The notes under the pieces are model-generated. The model was not told the origin of the DNA, ran no database searches, and saw only the letters and a list, made by a program, of their open reading frames with translations. Positions 48,284-61,440 of a DNA stretch of 64,000 bases are shown here, one piece after another. The DNA lies in NCBI GenBank assembly GCA_025716855.1, contig JAIXMQ010000004.1:620001-684000 (forward strand), read 5' to 3'. Numbering within the stretch: position 1 is the first letter of the stretch; the number at the start of each line of letters is the position of its first letter. A program made the position numbers and the translations under genes. This stretch comes from Pilaira anomala (lineage: Eukaryota > Mucoromycota > Mucoromycetes > Mucorales > Mucoraceae).

Positions 48284-49971
48284 GGCGTCGTGTTTAGTTT
48301 ATATAGCGTAGAAAGTAGAGAAGAAAGAATCACGTAAAACCCAACTTACAATGCATAGCAAAATGAGATCATGATCTACATACACTATTAGTTTAGGTTG
48401 CACAAATCTCAACCAACGAGTTTTCAGACCTCAAAACTCATTGATAGAGGAACCTTCCAATGGTCCAATTGATGAATACTATACTACTATTTATTGCTAG
48501 AATTTTGTGTCCGGGTGTAGATATATTTCTATCTTGTATATAATTTCCATCGCCATAAGGACGTTAATGCTGTCATCAGTATCCAAGAAATGATTTTTTT
48601 TACAGTGTATAGCAGATAACTCTGCCTTTTCAAAGACCAAATAGCGGATTTTTGTGGTCAACTGGTGGTTCAATTATCCTTTGATTTTTAACTTTCAACA
48701 TAAGTATAATCGTTCATTTTTAGCATAGTAAGAATACCTTTACAAAAAAATGGCAGCGTCAGTCTAATTAAGGGTGGTCCGGGGTCATAAAAAAAAGATA
48801 GCGTGCGCGTATCTTTTTACATAAATTAGATGTGCCGGCCTTTTTTTTTTTTTGCATCCTATACATTTTCACTCTGTTGATAAAGAATTGAAGTGTAGTT
48901 TCAATATCACTACTTCATTATTAGCTTCATTTTCAATAGAAACTGGTCAATGTATTTCTATACCGTTCACTTCATCTTGATTCGTTATTTGTATTCTTTT
49001 TGTAGAGACAGAGCTTTTTGCCATATTTAATGATAATTTGAGTATCCCATAAAACATACTATATTATCTACTTCGGAGGTTTTAAGACACAAGTCTTCAA
49101 AGTTTTTAACTCCATAGTAATAAGATGATTAAACAATAGCTTGTCGTGTACCATTAGAATAAACTTAAATGGCATCAATAATATAGTAGGCATTATAGTT
49201 ATTTAACACAAAATTTATCGCTGATTGGGTTGCTTTTCTATTAGCACAATGAATTTCAAAAACTATATTCAGCTGAATTATACTAAGTAATTTCTTTCGT
49301 ATTCGGTAACTGTTTGTAAGGCGTATTTTGGTATAGTCTTCTATTGTACGAAATTATTTAACAAACACTTGTCAGTTTTTAACAAGTCACTGGTAAAATA
49401 TAAAAAAGCTTTACGCACTCATAGTGGGGAGGTATATTCATGCCGCTTACACATAATTACGCCCTCTTAATTTATAGGCGACTGTGTACACATGAATAAA
49501 TGACATTAAAGCTTGAACAATAAACAAATGAAATAAGAATACAGACACGCTTTAAAAGCTGGGGAGTCCCCCTTAAAGATAACAGCGCCCTAAGTACTTC
49601 AAACAGATTATTCTTGTCTGGGAAATCGGTGTGTAATCATTTTAGTCTCCAACTGAAAGATATGCCTAAGGTTATATGGCTCTTTAATTTCTTAGCCGTT
49701 TCTGCTACTGTGATTATATATATATATATATATATATAACACTTCTATTTATTCTTAGGCATAATATGCCAATGCACTCTTCAAACCGTAGCTTCTGATA
49801 TTTTCTCTGTAGTAACATTACACAACAAATTTCGTCACTTTGTCATACTTGAAGTAACCTACAATCAACTTCACTGTGAGACACAAAGATTTAGCTTCTC
49901 CTTTCTTTCGGTTTCTTCTTTACTGATATAAATTACTATTTTAAAAATATCGAGCAGCCGCAGTAATATAT
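48284..49971. promoter_or_regulatory. divergent intergenic region between exchanger and Hsp70-like gene
   Basis: 1.69 kb, AT-rich, with an AT microsatellite at about 49716-49738 and a poly-T tract at 48841-48854. No gene recognised; it must contain both promoters. Confidence 0.45.
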
Positions 49972-52900
49972 ATGGAGGATATCTACCATCTTCATCGACA
50001 TACCTACTGCGCTGTCATTTGTAAGTAACTATTGGTATTAAAAAAAAAGTATTTTTATTTTATTTTATCGAATTATTTTTTAAAAAATAGATATAGGAAA
50101 AAGTGAAATTACTATAGGTATTTGTTCGACTTCAAATCGGCTCTTTAGAGATTCAATTTATACAAACATCGGGTATACATATACTATAAATTGCTTGATA
50201 ATAAAAGTAAGAAAAATAATGTATGTCTAATTTAATATTCCATTTGAAATTTTAGCGAAAAAGCTCGTATCACCTACAATAAACAAAAAACAAAAGTTTT
50301 AAATTGGGGAAACGAATCAACCTTGGATCCTGATAAGAACCATATATATATCGATAATTTTATAAGTAAATTATATCAAGCATTTAAAAAAGGCGAAAAT
50401 AACAGGGACAATGAAGATATTTTTTTGATGCAGGCCATGTCTGATTTTCTACATCTAAAGATGAAAAAGTTACTTGATGACCCTGAAATAATGATTGATC
50501 AGTTGGATGCGTTTCACTATATGTTTGTGGCTCCTTCAGAATGGGATTACAAAGAAAGAGAAGATTTTTTTCGACCTATATTTGTACAATCTGGCTTAAT
50601 ATCAAAAGATGACCATAAAGACAGGCTTTTGTTCCTTTCTGATTTGGAAGCCATATTTTACCATTTCCAGCGAAATGATTCTTTTATTAAAAAGGAATTC
50701 TTTAAGCGGTGGCAGCGCAGTCTTATGTGTAGAATTTCCGCAACCCAATACAATAATTTATCTATGAAATTAGATTTAATCGAAACTCAATACTCTTCAT
50801 TTGATATTGCTAATTCCATGTTTTACCCCAGAGTAGTGTACTCGACTTCATTTTCCGTTACTTCAAAGGATATCAAAAATAACTTGAAAACCTTTATAGA
50901 AGCAAAAGTAGACTTTCATGATGTTGATATTGACCAAAACAAAATACTGCAAATCATGGTAAATAAAATATACAACAATATCAGAGACAAAATGGTAATA
51001 AAGATCAGATTAAGTACTTCTATATATCTATTTTTTTGACAGTAAGTTTAACAGGATGGATACGACCATAAAAATGTAAATCAAAAATATAAGGAGCTAA
51101 TGGTGCCTTGGATTATCGATACAAAAGAATGGGGGCTAGACGATAACTCACAAACAAAACTCAACAAGCCAATTAGTGTTTTTGATATATGTGCAGAAAT
51201 TGGCAGTAATATCTTGCATGACATTCGTCACATACTTGTAGATAATATTAGAAAACAATGCGAGCTTCTTGTAATTAATGACCAGTACTCTTCTGATGGG
51301 GATCATGATCCTTGTCTTTTTTCCTGGTTATGTGCTATTTTGGAATATGGTCGTTATTCTTTGGAAGAATTAATTTCTACAACAAAAACGAATGCATATT
51401 TTGAATCTTTATATAGTACCGATATAACAAAGGGTGCCGCTATGAAAGTTTTTGAAGCTATTCAAAACTCGGATATACATACTAATCCTTGTATTATATT
51501 TCAGAAAGATATACTCTCGTCAAATTCAATATTTTTGTACGAAAAAGCAAATGCAGTGATTAGCATAGGTTAGTTTAAGAGATTTTTTTTTAGAGTTATT
51601 TACCTTTTTTTTTGAATAACTAATTATTATAGCAATAGACATATCACTAAAACAAACCTTATTGTCTTACTCACTTGTGGACGATGATGGTTTGACCACA
51701 AAAATATTTGATACTGATTATTTTACGGCAAACAAATGGTAAATAATACAGACTTTAGTTTTTATTTCTTTGGTCTAATAAAGTCTTAGCTTCCCTCCTC
51801 TAAGCGCTTTTTATGAAATTTCAGATGGAATAACTTTAAAAGTAGATCAGCGGTAAATATTATGCAACAATCATATTATTGTTTTATATATATATAAAAA
51901 AGGATGCTAATTAAATGTATTCAGATTTGTCTCATTTGTTGATGAAAACTCTAGTGGAGGTTTGGATCCTGCTCTTTTATTGAATGATATTACCTTTAAA
52001 AAATTACAAGAAATTGAAGATATACTAAATATTGATTTCTTACCTGACAATAATTTAATATATACTCGACAGACTCACTACATCAGGGCATTTCTAATAG
52101 CTTATCTGTTTTATATAAATGCATTGATATCAAACGGAATACTCAATAACTTGAACACTGACAATACTGATATAAAAATTGGATACATCATTTCAATTGA
52201 AAAGCTACTATTATATTACACGTTTAGCGGCAAAAAAGAATTTACAAAACATATATTTGAAAGCGGTATAATCAGAGCTGACGATGCTTCCAAAAAATTG
52301 AGGATCATCACACAAGGTGAAGGATTACTGCCTGTAATTCAAAATTATACACAACTGAAATTTCCTATCAAGACTTACTTTGTGCTAGCTCAATTACATA
52401 AAGACTATGTACATTTAGAATTAAACCAAGTTATAACTTGTTCCAGCATAAATGAAGAAGAGCAAGAATCTATTATCCTTCGAGATGAAATAATCCATAT
52501 TCAGAATATTTATGACTCTTTAGGTGTGAATATGTGGAATTATATCATATGTAACACTAGCTTAATTAAATTTTGTAATATTCATGATGGAGATGATGTC
52601 CACAAATTCCTTGATTTATTCTCTTTAAAGGCTAGGAGTACCTTTTTATGTTCTCTCGAAGAGTACATTTCAGACAATGTAGGTGATATTAAAAGAGACT
52701 CATTGCAGACAAAGAAGTAGAAGATTAAAGTTTACATCCACAATAGATCCTTAAAAATAATTTAAACACACAAATCAATCACGGTACAAAAATATATTTT
52801 AACACTACCTGCGGTTGTCGAGTTTATCTATCCTTTCTAGACATTATCGATATTTGCTTTAAACCCGTTCTACAAAATATTGCTTCGATAATATCTGCAT

Positions 52901-53721
52901 CGTTAACGAATACTACTATCTTTGGAAAGTACACAAATATACAGTATCTTTTTAGCCAGATACATTTTAACGATAACGCACAACTTCATGTTATTCTTGC
53001 AGACTTGCTAAAAGAAGAAATTGATTGTTTTAATGAAAAATGGGATATAGACACGTACTGTTTAGTTTTACCAATGGAATTATCAAATCAGCTTTTACAG
53101 CCGCTTATAAATCAAAAGTCATTTACATATAATTTCTTTCAGTTCGGCACCTTACATCGCGTTTCGAGTGGAAACTATGGCTTCACAATAACTCGGCTAA
53201 TGAATAATGATATACATGAGAACCAAGTCTCGCTGTATAAGAATAAAAGAACAGATGACACATATAGCGAGAGCGACAGTCTTGTCTTTTCACTTTTAAA
53301 AAGAGGAGATCTAGTAGAAAGCGTTATGTCTAATAGAATATTCTATTTGAAGAAACAAAATACAAATATTGAAGAGCATATCAAAATTGGTAATATTTGA
53401 TTTTATTTAATGATATGAACTTACTTGTAACATTCAACTGCTTTAATAGAATTATTTAAAATCAAAGACTTTGATAGCTTAAAGGATAACGGGACAATGC
53501 CTTTGAAGGGCAATCTGCACAGAATTTTGGATTATTTTTCATTTGACTTGACTTTAAGAGATTACGAAGAAGATAGTGATATGCCTATTATGATTTCTAT
53601 AAATCCCAAAGGTTACTCTTCTTCTTTTCAATTCTCGGTAAAAGAAGTAGGAAAAGACATTTCACATGATAAATTGCATTATATGGAAGTTGGGGAACCA
53701 ATAACATTACTGAAAGCTTAG
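49972..53721 (+). CDS. divergent Hsp70-superfamily (HSPA12-like) protein
   Basis: Nine exons (49972-50020, 50091-50172, 50256-50994, 51055-51568, 51633-51738, 51790-51852, 51925-52678, 52747-53389, 53450-53721) join in phase to 1,073 residues. Layout resembles actin-like ATPase-fold proteins of the HSPA12 group expanded in mucoromycetes. There is a first strand pair YIGKSEITIGICTSNRLF, then ITYNKQKTKVLNWGNES (the K..WG.EA landmark), MFVAPSEWDYKEREDFFRPI (the VP.EW....R..IRP.F landmark), FVQSGLISKDDHKDRLLFLS, a later LPPLSAFYEI-like segment, and a C-terminal beta-rich tail. The phosphate loops (DxGTT, DxGGGT) are not preserved, so ATPase activity is doubtful. The exon 7/8 junction uses GTAGGT. 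Function unknown; longer than typical relatives. Confidence 0.6.
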
Positions 53722-55724
53722 ATTAAATTACATATTTAACATAAAAACCATTATATAATCCTTCGCCGTAAATATAATCAGTTGTATTATGTACCTGCAG
53801 TTGTTATATTCAATAAATGCACCAAAACATTTAAACTTTTTTTTTTTTGGCCTAAATATAAAACAGTTCGCTCTGATCCCTCAGGAAGAACTTTTTTTTT
53901 TTGGCCCAGATGGATTTAACCCAGTCCAAATGTAAAAAAGATCGGAAGCAAATGCTCATAATGCCGAAAATGTTAACGGCTTAAAGTTAGTTTAAGAATT
54001 TAGTGATGTTGTTTTTAAAAAAAAAAAATCAAAGGACCTGGTCCTATGTTACTCTTACTAAGAATATTAAAGTCATTCACAACTTTTAAGAATTGGTATT
54101 CTTTTTTTATTAGTATCTCTCCTTCCTTATTACTCCCGCCTTTTCTTCTTTTTTCTTTTTGTTTTTCTTTCGATTTATTTTATCTAATATTTCAACTTGT
54201 ACACATACATTATCCAAGTCGCACAAAAAAAATGGATAAAATCGGGCAATCACTTAATTGAAATTTTATTTGATATTCGGAAGTGCCCAGAAATGAAAAA
54301 AGCTACTTTTTTGGAAGTAACAAGTCATGAACGGAATAGTCTGATAGAAGGTTCTATTTTGCTGATCATTACTTCAAAGTTGTATGATAGCGTGAATTCA
54401 AATACACTTTTTTTTAATATATATACAGTAAATATTTACTTCAATCTTATTTTTCCTGGACACTTGTTTAAAAAGTGACTTATCACAAACATGGATTTGT
54501 ATAAATAGAACGATAGTATTTTTTTTAAAGCATAAAAAGCAGGTTTTCCGCTAATTAACTGAGATAAAAACTATTAATATATTTTTGCTAATGCATTCTC
54601 AAGGGGGAAATATTATTTAGTGGGGGAAAGAAGTTAAAGCTGTACACCATCCTATTGTTTATTATTTTCTTATTATGTTCAATGCGTTTAGATTTTGAAG
54701 TAGAGATACTCGAAAAATACTCTAGTTTTTTGAAATGTTCTCTTTCGTAAAAGAAAAATAGAATAATATAGTTTAGCCAAATTGATAACCCATTTTAATA
54801 TACATGTATACAGGCTATTTCTTTCTTCTATTATTTTTCAACGATGCTATTCTTGTCTTTAAATAACACTTGGTTAAAATTGGTCATTACCACGTCATTT
54901 TTTTAGTTTGACTATCGAGACAAGATAACTGACATTTGTAAATAAATTTGCCTATTTTTTATTAAAAAACAAAAAGGTATTTGATACTAACTAATATGTA
55001 GATTACTTGAAGTTGGTCCCAACAGCTTAACAGCGTATTCTTCTCTTCGTAATAATGAGCGATATATCGTTCGACAAATAATTCATTATTGTGATGTTTT
55101 CTTATTCACAGGGATAAAAAAAAAATATTTATTGAAAAGGGGTAAATTTGAGCAAAGTCAATTTTGTCCTGTAAGTTTGATTCCATTAGAAATAAAATTA
55201 TAGAACTACAAGTTTCTTAGATTAGCTAAGTTTCCAAACTGACAATTGGGAATGAGCTTGCTTTTGTTTGAGGCAAAAAAAAAAAAAAGTTGGCTTCATT
55301 GTTTCACAAGATAAATATTAAAAAAGTGCTACACAAATAAATTAAAAAAATGAAAGATATGTATCTTTTGTTATCAATATGTATAACTGCTTTTTTGAAA
55401 AATAACAGAATATACCTGTGAATGAAAATATATTTAAAGTTTTGCTTCTTTTTAAACTCGTAAAAGAATATGTAGGGGAAAAGTTGATAGGTTTAAACGT
55501 GCTTCTATTATTAAATTTGTTGGTGCTGTAATAATTTATTAATATTATACACTTAAAATAACACACGACAGGATAAAATAGGTATAGCAGTTATTGATTT
55601 ATATAAAATTCTAAAATGAGATCTCCTTTTCGTGTATTTATGGTATAACAACATTTACCAGTATATATCATAAATGAAAGAAATATGTAAACTTTTGGTG
55701 TACCTTTGAAAATGAAACATTTGA

Positions 55725-55785
<61 letters not shown>

Positions 55786-56675
55786 ATCACAGTGGTAGAG
55801 TCAAATTATTCCCATCAAAAAAGTCTAAAAAAGGTTCAATAAGCTTGTTTCAAGCCCAATATCAGGGCCCTAAAAACAATCATTGGATCAACCAAATATT
55901 TGTTGTGTCCATAACGTATTTTTAAATCAGGAAACAAACGTCAAGGCTCTATTCCTACTATATACTTTTAGTTCTTAAATGGAGGTTTGAGTACAACGTT
56001 TCGGCACCCCAAAAAAAAATTAAGTAAATAAGAGACACAAAAAAAAGATCTATTTGTTTTTTTACTGTAATAAATAAAATATATCAGTTTGAGTTATAGG
56101 ATTCAATGTGGAACCATTGTCCGGAAACAATTTCACAGTCTGGTCACTATATTTTTTTTTTCATTTTTTTTTTAATAACGAAATTTTATATTATACCTCA
56201 AACTAATAATAAATTTAGTTTGTTGAAAAGAAAAGTTAGAAAAATATAAAGAAAATAAACGTGTTGCGAATTGTTATTTATATATAATTTCTTTTTCATA
56301 AAAATCTAGGCCTAATAAAAAAATAATAAATAACAAAAAAAAAAAAAAAAAATGTGCCAACTAGTGTGGCAACCTACACGGTAGATCTTTTTTTTTTTTT
56401 TTTTACCATAAAAAGTTTAAATAAGGAAAAGAAAGCGATACACGAGATTCCTAATATGAATAGTTCAACTCCTACTGAACATTTTCATTTAATTAGATTT
56501 GTGTAGCCTGAATATCATCTCACAAAACGCAAGCGAGTCTGGTTTTTTTTTTTTATATATTTTAAACTTAAAGGTTTACCTCAGCTCTTTTTTCTCTCTC
56601 TTTTTCCTCTCTTTTTCTTTCTTGAATAATTTTGATTAACTTTCCTTAACCCATTCCTTATTTACAAAATTAAAA
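53722..56675. other. intergenic, with a 55-nt poly-A tract
   Basis: About 2.95 kb, AT-rich. It includes two copies of a TTTTTTTTGGCC(C/T)A string (about 53840 and 53899), a 93-codon open frame at 54197-54478 with no recognisable domain, and an uninterrupted run of 55 A at 55728-55782. The last about 100 bases are pyrimidine-rich (CTCTTTTTCTCTC) as expected for the promoter/leader of a strongly expressed fungal gene. Confidence 0.5.
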
Positions 56676-57301
56676 ATGAAATTTCTTGCCTGCATCTCTC
56701 TCTGTGCACTTGTCATTGCAACTCTTATCAATATCGCTCAAGCATCCGAATTTGAGGGTCGTGGATTAGCCACTATGATGAATTTCGGTAATTCCACTGA
56801 AAGCCTTGAAAAGCGTGGTGGTCGTGGTACTTGGTAAATATTTTATTTAAAATATTCAATTTTTTTTTTCTAACATTGATTATTCAATAGGTATACTGGA
56901 CATGATTTGAAAAACGCTGCCTGTTACGGTCGCAATGGTCTTCCTGGTTACTCTGCCACAGTCCACAGTATGATTGGTGCCATGGTAACGTTACAACGAA
57001 TATCTTTTTTTTTTTAGTGATCAATTTGTAACCAATTCTTTTATATATATATCAGGCCATGAAGAAATTTGAAAACTGTTATAAATGCATGAAGATCACC
57101 AACAACAAGAACAAGAAGAAGACTGTCGTTGTCAAGATTGTTGATAAATGTGCTGGTTGTGTCGTCAACAAGGCTATTGATTTAACTCCTGCTGCTTTCG
57201 ACAAGCTTGCTGATCTTGATGCTGGTGTTATCGATATTTCTTGGAAGGCTGTTCGTTGCCCCAGTTCCATCAAACCTAAGATGGGTCCCAAGAAGCATTA
57301 A
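56676..57301 (+). CDS. secreted RlpA-like/expansin-type double-psi beta-barrel protein
   Basis: Small secreted protein; three exons (56676-56833, 56891-56984, 57056-57301) encode 165 residues. A clear signal peptide (MKFLACISLCALVIATLINI, cleavage near A23) is followed by a short propeptide ending in a Kex2-type site LEKR (46-47). The mature part reads GTWYTGHDLKNAACYGRNGL, KKTVVVKIVDKCAGCVV, NKAIDLTPAAFDKLADLDAG and VIDISWKAVRCPS. This is the barwin/RlpA-like DPBB fold, with conserved K..DKC.GC and AIDLTP.AF..LA motifs. It lacks the cellulose-binding second domain of plant expansins. Likely cell-wall or extracellular; related fungal proteins include protease inhibitors and wall-loosening factors, so the exact role is open. 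Confidence 0.9.
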
Positions 57302-57541
57302 TACATTTCTAAACAAACTTACACACCGAACCGCATTCCTTTTCCCCTTTTCTTTCTCTCTATCTCCCTTTTTTTTATAAGAAAAATACCTTCTCACTTG
57401 TAGTTTATTAAACACTCTGTTAATTATCAAAAAAGAAATGAAGGATATTTATTCTCTCAAACCATTTGTATTTATATTTTCATTTTATAAAAAAAAAAAA
57501 GATGAAGTCTTTAGATGAAATTAAAACATGTAGAAACTATA

Positions 57542-57574
<33 letters not shown>

Positions 57575-57810
57575 CTTTCCGTTCCTTTTCTTTATCATAG
57601 ACAAAATGAAATACTCAAGTAAAAATCTGTCATTTGATACGACTCCACCATACATAAACCATGGTTACCCCGAAATAATGAAATTTTACATAATCTCGCA
57701 TATTCATTCTTTTTTTTTGCAACTCGGGAAAGTAAAACATTGACGTACTAGTGTTTGTTTAGCTATTTATTTTATCTTTATATAAGTGAGTTTGTTTTTA
57801 AAAAATAAAT
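57302..57810. other. intergenic between convergent genes
   Basis: Shared 3' region of the barrel protein and ATP synthase subunit k genes. It contains a poly-T run of about 29 (57544-57572). Confidence 0.6.
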
Positions 57811-58140
57811 TTAGTTCTTCTCGTCAGCTTCGGCCTTAGCAAGGAATTCACGAATGAAAGCTTCTTCGTCAGAAGAGCTAGCTTGAATAGGAGGAGTGGC
57901 GGCTTGAGGGGCCTTAGGTTTCATGATGGCAGCAGCGCCAAGGGCGGCATAAGCACCAATGAAGAACATGGAGATCTATACAAGGAAAAAAAAATTGTGT
58001 TAATGAAAGTTTTTTCCAAAAAAAGCAAAACGATTGGTGTTTTTTCGTCTTCATTGTTGTTGTCTTATTATTTCTGTTTTTTTTTTCTTTACCTTGTAGG
58101 TGGGAATAGCTTTACCGGCAATAGTGTATGATCCACCCAT
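57811..58140 (-). CDS. ATP19: mitochondrial ATP synthase subunit k
   Basis: Small membrane subunit of the F1Fo-ATP synthase, involved in dimer stability in yeast. Two exons, 58140-58093 and 57975-57811, flank a 117-nt intron and encode 70 residues, matching the yeast protein in size. The sequence starts MGGSYTIAGKAIPTYK, where the family has MG.AY...GK.IP.H. One membrane helix follows (ISMFFIGAYAALGAAAIM), then KPKAPQ and an acidic C-terminus SSSDEEAFIREFLAKAEADE, which corresponds to the family's DEEKFI..YL motif. No cleavable presequence, as expected. Confidence 0.85.
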
Positions 58141-59502
58141 TTTGAATTATTATTATTTTTTCGTGAAAAAAGAGGAAAAAATAAAATTTGTAAAACTTGC
58201 AGGGGAAATCCTTCGCTGCTAGCGAATTCACTCTGTACGTCATCAATTTTACCCTAATAACAGATTATGATTGGCTTTAACTTGGTTTAAACAGAACCTT
58301 TGGCCTTAATGGGACAATGCAATACGAAAACGTTTTATATATTTGAGATAGATAAAAGTATGCTAATATGATTAAAGAAAAAAAATTCAATTGCTGTTCC
58401 CAATCTGAAAAAAGTCTACAAAATTGTAAAACAACATACAACATGAAACCGAGTTCTTGGTATACACCCATTTCATCCGTTCATATGTGGTGTAGTCAAA
58501 ATATTTACGAATACAAATATAAAATCCATAACAAACCGCTTTGAAAGGTTCAAACTTTTACTGCTATTTCTTTACTGACATATTTTATATCGCCCTCGGA
58601 ATTTATTAGGGAGGAGGGATGTAACTGTGCTTTAGAAGTCGAAAGAGAAAAATGGTGGTTTTAAATTTGACAACCTGTTCCCCCCACCCCCACTTTTTTT
58701 TTTACATCCAAATTAGGTTCTTGTATGCCCACTTTTTTTTTTATTTTTTTTGAAGGACTTTAATTCTTTACTTTTGATCTTTCTTTTTGATTGCTCCCTG
58801 CTTCCTGCTCCCTTTCATATGCTCATGTTTTTATTTAACTTATGTCTGCTCGTTTGAATCTCGGTAACTATCCTTTTTTGTTTAAATCGTCCTATTCGAA
58901 TCTCTTTTATCTTAGTATGTCTTCTAATCGTTTAAATAAAAAGACGATATACAGAGAAGATTATATCTTGCAATACTCAAGGTGCGATCGACGTATGAAT
59001 ACGTTGCCTGTTTCAGTAAACCAGTTTAGGGCTAATATTTGATGAATATATGATTATTTCGATTACGAGATAATAAAAGTAAGTGGTACCCTTTACTCAC
59101 ACTAGGAACATCGCTTTAATTTTATTTTTTACACATCCGGTTGTTTGGCTCTAATAATAATAATTCATTATTGTTAACCACAAATACCTATATATAACAT
59201 AATATGTTTCCTTTTCTTATATATTCGTTTCGTATTTTTCCTGGTAAGTTACTGTATTTCTCACTACTTTTGGATCAAGCATTAATAATTCCTAAGGTGA
59301 ATTTTGAATGCAATAAATATTAGTATATAATGGCCATGGGTTTGCTACGAAGGTGAGTTGCTTATTACGTATATTACGAATATAACATTAAATACTATTC
59401 AAGTAAATAAAAATTACACGCCAAGATGTTAAACTCTATAAAAATAAAACACTTTTATTTGGATACATATAATTGAGAGAAAAAATAATGATGTTACTTA
59501 AA
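58141..59502. other. intergenic
   Basis: AT-rich. A 66-codon open frame (58842-59042, ending YILQYSRCDRRMNTLPVSVN and QFRANI) has no recognised relative. Nothing else seen. Confidence 0.45.
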
Positions 59503-61440
59503 GATTATTGATAGGAGATAGATCCTTCATTTTTGTGCAAGCTTCTCTGCTAATTTTTTCAATCGGTTTTAAAAACTTGGGATTATCATGGTGCTGCATA
59601 ATAACATTCTAATATTCAAGGTAAGAGTGATCTATATGCTTGTGAGTGCTTGCGATTATTTCTTCGCTGAATCATTCGTCTGTTCCGTGGTGGTAGTTCT
59701 AACAGGGTAAGGTAACTGTGTTGTACGGAAAACAAGGAAGATATGTTCACATAACCCTTCATTGTTTGAGCAGGAACAGCTGGATAGGTAACCTTTTATA
59801 CTCTATATGATAGATTGTGTCGTATTCGGTAAAAGATCGGCTACGTAGCTGCATATATAATTCTCAAATAAATATATACTTCATATTTAGTTAGAGCTTT
59901 TACCTACAATGTCGGAAACCTGATTTACCATTGAACATGTGAGATCATAGTCAATGTGATATGCCTTTGTCTCTTCCTCTTCTTCTGCATAACTTAACCT
60001 TTTTTTTTTTTATTACTACTATCTATCGTTTGAAATCACCTCAAAAAATAAATAAATCAATTGATCCACACGCAAATGATGAAATGAAATGTTTCTAGCT
60101 CGTCAAGATAAGTTCGTATATAATATTACTCGCTCGCTGCCTAGAAAAAAATAATTGTCAAGAAAATTGTTTAGCAAAAGTAAAATTAACTTACAGGACG
60201 CCAGCCTTTAAACCAAAGTTTCTTTTTTGCTAACCAAGTTTCGTTAAAATAAGTGATAAAATGTTTACCATCAAATTGCGTACAAAGAGTCTTATGAAAT
60301 AAATTGAACGATTGAGGTGATGGTGCATGCAACATGGTATCTAGATAAAACAAAAATCCCTTTCTCTGTGTCTCTATTTCCTACCATTTTTGCTTAACAG
60401 TGATGGTATATGTCAAAACATAAACATTTCTGTCTGACGTATTTTTTTTTCTTACATCTGTATTGATATGCTTTTCCCAAGCACGTTTCATATTCCAATG
60501 ACACAATTCACAATAATGGCTTCATTAAATACTTTATGAGTTATATCAACTTGGTTAGGACAATGGTCAATCATTACTTTCTTGGCATTCAATTGGAAGG
60601 TTTGTTTTAACCATAAGAGCCACTGTTTGAAAGTAGGGATGATGTCTTTATCCGTAATTAGAGAACGCACTGGCGCCCCTCTATTTGTTATTGAGCTTCT
60701 AACGACAATAGAGAATAAATGGACTTCTTTATCTTTCGTTTGGAACGATAATGATAAGTGAATACACCATTCTTCTGCTTTTTCCAAGCACTATCAAATA
60801 TATTTATTACTTTCTTTTGCCAGGAAATAAAAAAAAAATGATTCTCGTCTGTTTGATACATGAAGTAGTACAACTTTTTTTATTTAAATGACCTATCCAT
60901 AAATTGAAGCTTTCTTTATCATCATTGCTCTTTTTCGAAACTTCAATTAAACGATACTGTATAATATTCTGAACCATTTTATATTTATTCAAGATTACTT
61001 TAGGGAAAATACTATTTACTCTGGGCAACTATTTCAAAAAGCCACTTTTAGTATTGAACTAAAAAAAATCAAAACGCCCCCTCCTTCTCCCAAAATATAT
61101 TTTACATTTGGTAAAAGGAGTATTGTTTATACGTAATAAATATCGAATCAGTTTCCAATCCGTGCAAGGGATGATATACTTTTCGATCCAAACTTTAGCA
61201 TCTGGTGAAAACAAGTTTCAATAAGATGTGAAACGTTGATAGGACTATGATCAGGATGTATTCAGCGGTATACAACAGAGACCGAACTATCCGTCATTAA
61301 ATACTTGTAAAGTGATGCTGTACATCCAATCTTAATTGATGGCTTAGTTCGAATTCGTTTAACAGGCGTTGTTTTTGCTCTAGGTCTTTTGGCATAATCA
61401 CAGATATAGGCTATACAATGAATCTTTAATGGTGTAATCA
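59503..61440 (-). pseudogene. MULE-type transposase relic
   Basis: Decayed Mutator-like transposase read in pieces on the minus strand. From its 5' side it has an N-terminal DNA-binding-like region (CIAYICDYAKRPRAKTTPVK and PSIKIGCTASLYKYL, about 61300-61430), then YRLIEVSKKSNDDKESFNLW. The catalytic MULE domain follows, with LFSIVVRSSITNRGAPVRSL, ITDKDIIPTFKQWLLWLK, KVMIDHCPNQVDITHKVFNE and, after a one-base frameshift, CHWNMKRAWEKHI. A downstream segment FDGKHFITYFNETWLAKKKL and an acidic piece before a short C-terminal part end near 59503. Frameshifts and stops show it is dead. No terminal inverted repeats found. Confidence 0.75.

Noticed and set aside
53722..54500. Candidate gene starting MDKIGQSLN at 54232 or at the alternative ATG 54197
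   Set aside because: Nine codons before a stop in one frame; the other frame has no domain and no plausible splice partner.
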